NCBI GenBank assembly: GCA_031282785.1 | Contig: JAITDB010000089.1 | Location: 1 to 5,179, forward strand | Direction: 5' to 3' | Length of the DNA stretch: 5,179 bases | Origin: Holosporaceae bacterium | GTDB taxonomy: Bacteria; Pseudomonadota; Alphaproteobacteria; UBA3830 | Part shown: positions 5,118 to 5,179 of the stretch, in pieces | Layout of the letters: each line of letters opens with the position of its first letter | Position numbering within the stretch: the stretch's first letter is position 1 | The notes under the pieces: generated by a model | Told to the model about the DNA's origin: nothing | Database searches by the model: none | What the model saw: only the letters and a program-made list of their open reading frames with translations | Program-made: the position numbers and the translations under genes

Positions 5118-5179
5118 ATGAAAAATAGATACATAAAAAATACCCATATTTCTGAATCCCAATTTAGGAAAATTTTACG
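5118..5179 (+). CDS. Putative IS1595/IS1016-type transposase, N-terminal 20 residues only
   Basis: The ATG at 5118 follows AAGGTAGGA at a 7-base spacing and opens a frame that runs off the window. The visible residues begin MKNRYIKNTHISESQFRKIL. From memory, small IS1016-like transposases of the IS1595 family often begin with a lysine/arginine-rich stretch followed by a block of the type ISExxFRxIL, which this fits well. Only 20 residues can be seen, so neither the catalytic residues nor intactness can be judged. Another short basic protein is possible. The location directly after the por operon is a common place for an insertion. Confidence 0.5.
   Translation, partial: MKNRYIKNTHISESQFRKIL

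Noticed and set aside
1..5179. CRISPR array, rRNA, prophage or toxin-antitoxin operon
   Set aside because: No regularly spaced direct repeats, rRNA signatures or phage genes are visible. The only toxin-like hint is the unproven small peptide at 446-529.

Overview
The window is a stretch of bacterial chromosome. It carries a tRNA pair, an intergenic region with possible RNA structure, a complete four-gene operon for a pyruvate-type 2-oxoacid:ferredoxin oxidoreductase, and the first codons of a putative transposase at the right edge. The tRNA genes encode their own CCA ends, Shine-Dalgarno sites are strong, and genes overlap by a few bases, so this is a bacterium. The oxidoreductase points to anaerobic or microaerobic metabolism. 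Intergenic DNA is AT-rich while the coding DNA is mixed. The putative IS1595/IS1016-type transposase start would suit a host-associated or genome-plastic Gram-negative lineage, but I cannot name the taxon.

Layout. Bases 1-18 hold what may be the first codons of a minus-strand gene, with a candidate extended -10 promoter behind it. A plausible sigma70-like promoter (146-174) precedes tRNA-Val(UAC) (187-261) and tRNA-Arg(ACG) (271-347), which probably form one transcript. Bases 348-686 hold no confident protein gene but two structures. One is a branched inverted repeat (359-438) that pairs better on the minus strand, is followed on that strand by a U7 run, and is preceded by a possible 27-residue hydrophobic peptide ORF. 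The other is an 11-bp hairpin (617-657) followed by a T7 run, just before the ribosome binding site of the first operon gene.

The operon is gamma (687-1232, TTG start), alpha (1253-2485), beta (2482-3453) and a fourth gene (3446-5065). The fourth fuses a GltD-like FAD/NAD(P) oxidoreductase to a C-terminal 2[4Fe-4S] ferredoxin domain. The ATGA overlap of alpha and beta, and the 8-bp overlap of beta and the fourth gene, argue for translational coupling and fixed stoichiometry.

How the genes work together. Alpha and beta form the thiamine-diphosphate active site that cleaves the 2-oxoacid, beta carries the proximal [4Fe-4S] cluster, and gamma completes the CoA-dependent catalytic core. The usual separate delta ferredoxin subunit is absent. 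Its role is probably taken by the ferredoxin tail of the fourth protein, which could pass electrons on to FAD and NAD(P). The likely overall reaction is 2-oxoacid + CoA + NAD(P)+ giving acyl-CoA + CO2 + NAD(P)H, or the reverse. This architecture is known in outline, for example from NADP-linked 2-oxoglutarate oxidoreductase with a GltD-like subunit, so it is not a wholly new system. The least explained parts are the minus-strand structured element, the hairpin before the operon, and a Gly-to-Cys change in the FAD fingerprint of the fourth protein.
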